Below are positions 13,645 through 13,691 of a DNA stretch of 13,691 bases, one piece after another. The number at the start of each line of letters is the position of its first letter. The stretch's first letter is position 1. The translations under genes and the position numbers were made by a program. The notes beneath the pieces were generated by a model. The model was given only the letters and a program-made list of their open reading frames with translations, was not told the DNA's origin and did no database searches. The stretch lies in NCBI GenBank assembly GCA_030149585.1, contig JASFBJ010000064.1, positions 1 to 13,691 of the forward strand, given 5' to 3'. The stretch comes from Desulfobacterales bacterium (GTDB taxonomy: Bacteria; Desulfobacterota; Desulfobacteria; Desulfobacterales; JASFBJ01).

Positions 13645-13691
13645 TTATAATCGGGTAATCTTCCTTTTTTATACTGTGTAATCATCCAACC

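Larger units (their letters stand above)
13379..13691. other. Gene-free 3' region rich in inverted repeats
   Basis: These 313 bp hold no convincing open reading frame. They contain two consecutive long inverted repeats (13400-13447 and 13451-13495), a bulged hairpin (13509-13532), a decayed copy of the biotin carrier 3' end (13517-13571), a short hairpin (13561-13581) and a G/C-run hairpin (13629-13644). This density of repeats and relics suggests a site of past rearrangement or insertion. Confidence 0.7.

Noticed and set aside
1..13691. CRISPR array, tRNA, rRNA or intact insertion sequence
   Set aside because: No regularly spaced repeats, no tRNA- or rRNA-like sequence and no transposase were found on either strand.

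Overview
The window (about 42% G+C by eye) comes from a Gram-negative, probably anaerobic bacterium. A heptose-bisphosphatase gene points to a lipopolysaccharide-type envelope. The mix of stacked acyl-CoA dehydrogenases, a racemase/CoA-transferase, a BadH-like SDR, a crotonase, an orphan biotin carrier, an HMG-CoA lyase and an Rpf-type HD-GYP regulator is typical of acid-, aromatic- or alkane-degrading Desulfobacterota. That assignment is an inference; there is no rRNA or other phylogenetic marker here.

Layout. (1) 1-193: no gene seen. (2) 194-3832, plus strand: a tightly packed run gmhB, recD2, HMG-CoA lyase, with overlapping or nearly overlapping ends. (3) 4038-5612, plus: a receiver-GAF-HD-GYP response regulator, a likely cyclic-di-GMP phosphodiesterase. 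(4) 5652-5942, minus: a small uncharacterised protein. (5) 6147-10097, minus: a four-gene operon read from right to left, biotin carrier domain, acyl-CoA dehydrogenase A, its about 73% identical paralogue B, then a third, different acyl-CoA dehydrogenase C. (6) 10098-10541: a 444-bp divergent regulatory region with two copies of the palindrome TTGTCGACAA, each placed one base after a perfect TTGACA -35 box, one facing each way. (7) 10542-13378, plus: an alpha-methylacyl-CoA racemase-like member of CoA-transferase family III, an SDR and a crotonase. (8) 13379-13691: no intact gene, but several inverted repeats and a 55-bp decayed copy of the 3' end of the biotin carrier gene.

How it fits together. 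The two divergent operons look like one regulon for oxidation of an acyl-CoA, probably branched or alicyclic: alpha-epimerisation (racemase), alpha-beta dehydrogenation (three ACADs), hydration or another crotonase reaction, then NAD-dependent oxidation by the SDR. The biotin carrier suggests that a carboxylation or decarboxylation step belongs to the same pathway, with its partner subunits elsewhere. The substrate cannot be read from the sequence. Most informative are the unusual active sites: the paired ACADs have lost the standard C-terminal glutamate (proline instead) but carry glutamate at the isovaleryl-/long-chain-type position; the third ACAD has aspartate at the standard site; the crotonase keeps only one of the two classical glutamates; and the 'CoA-transferase' carries the three residues of the racemase active site. 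No wholly new system is evident. The shared operator and the active-site pattern are the strongest leads.
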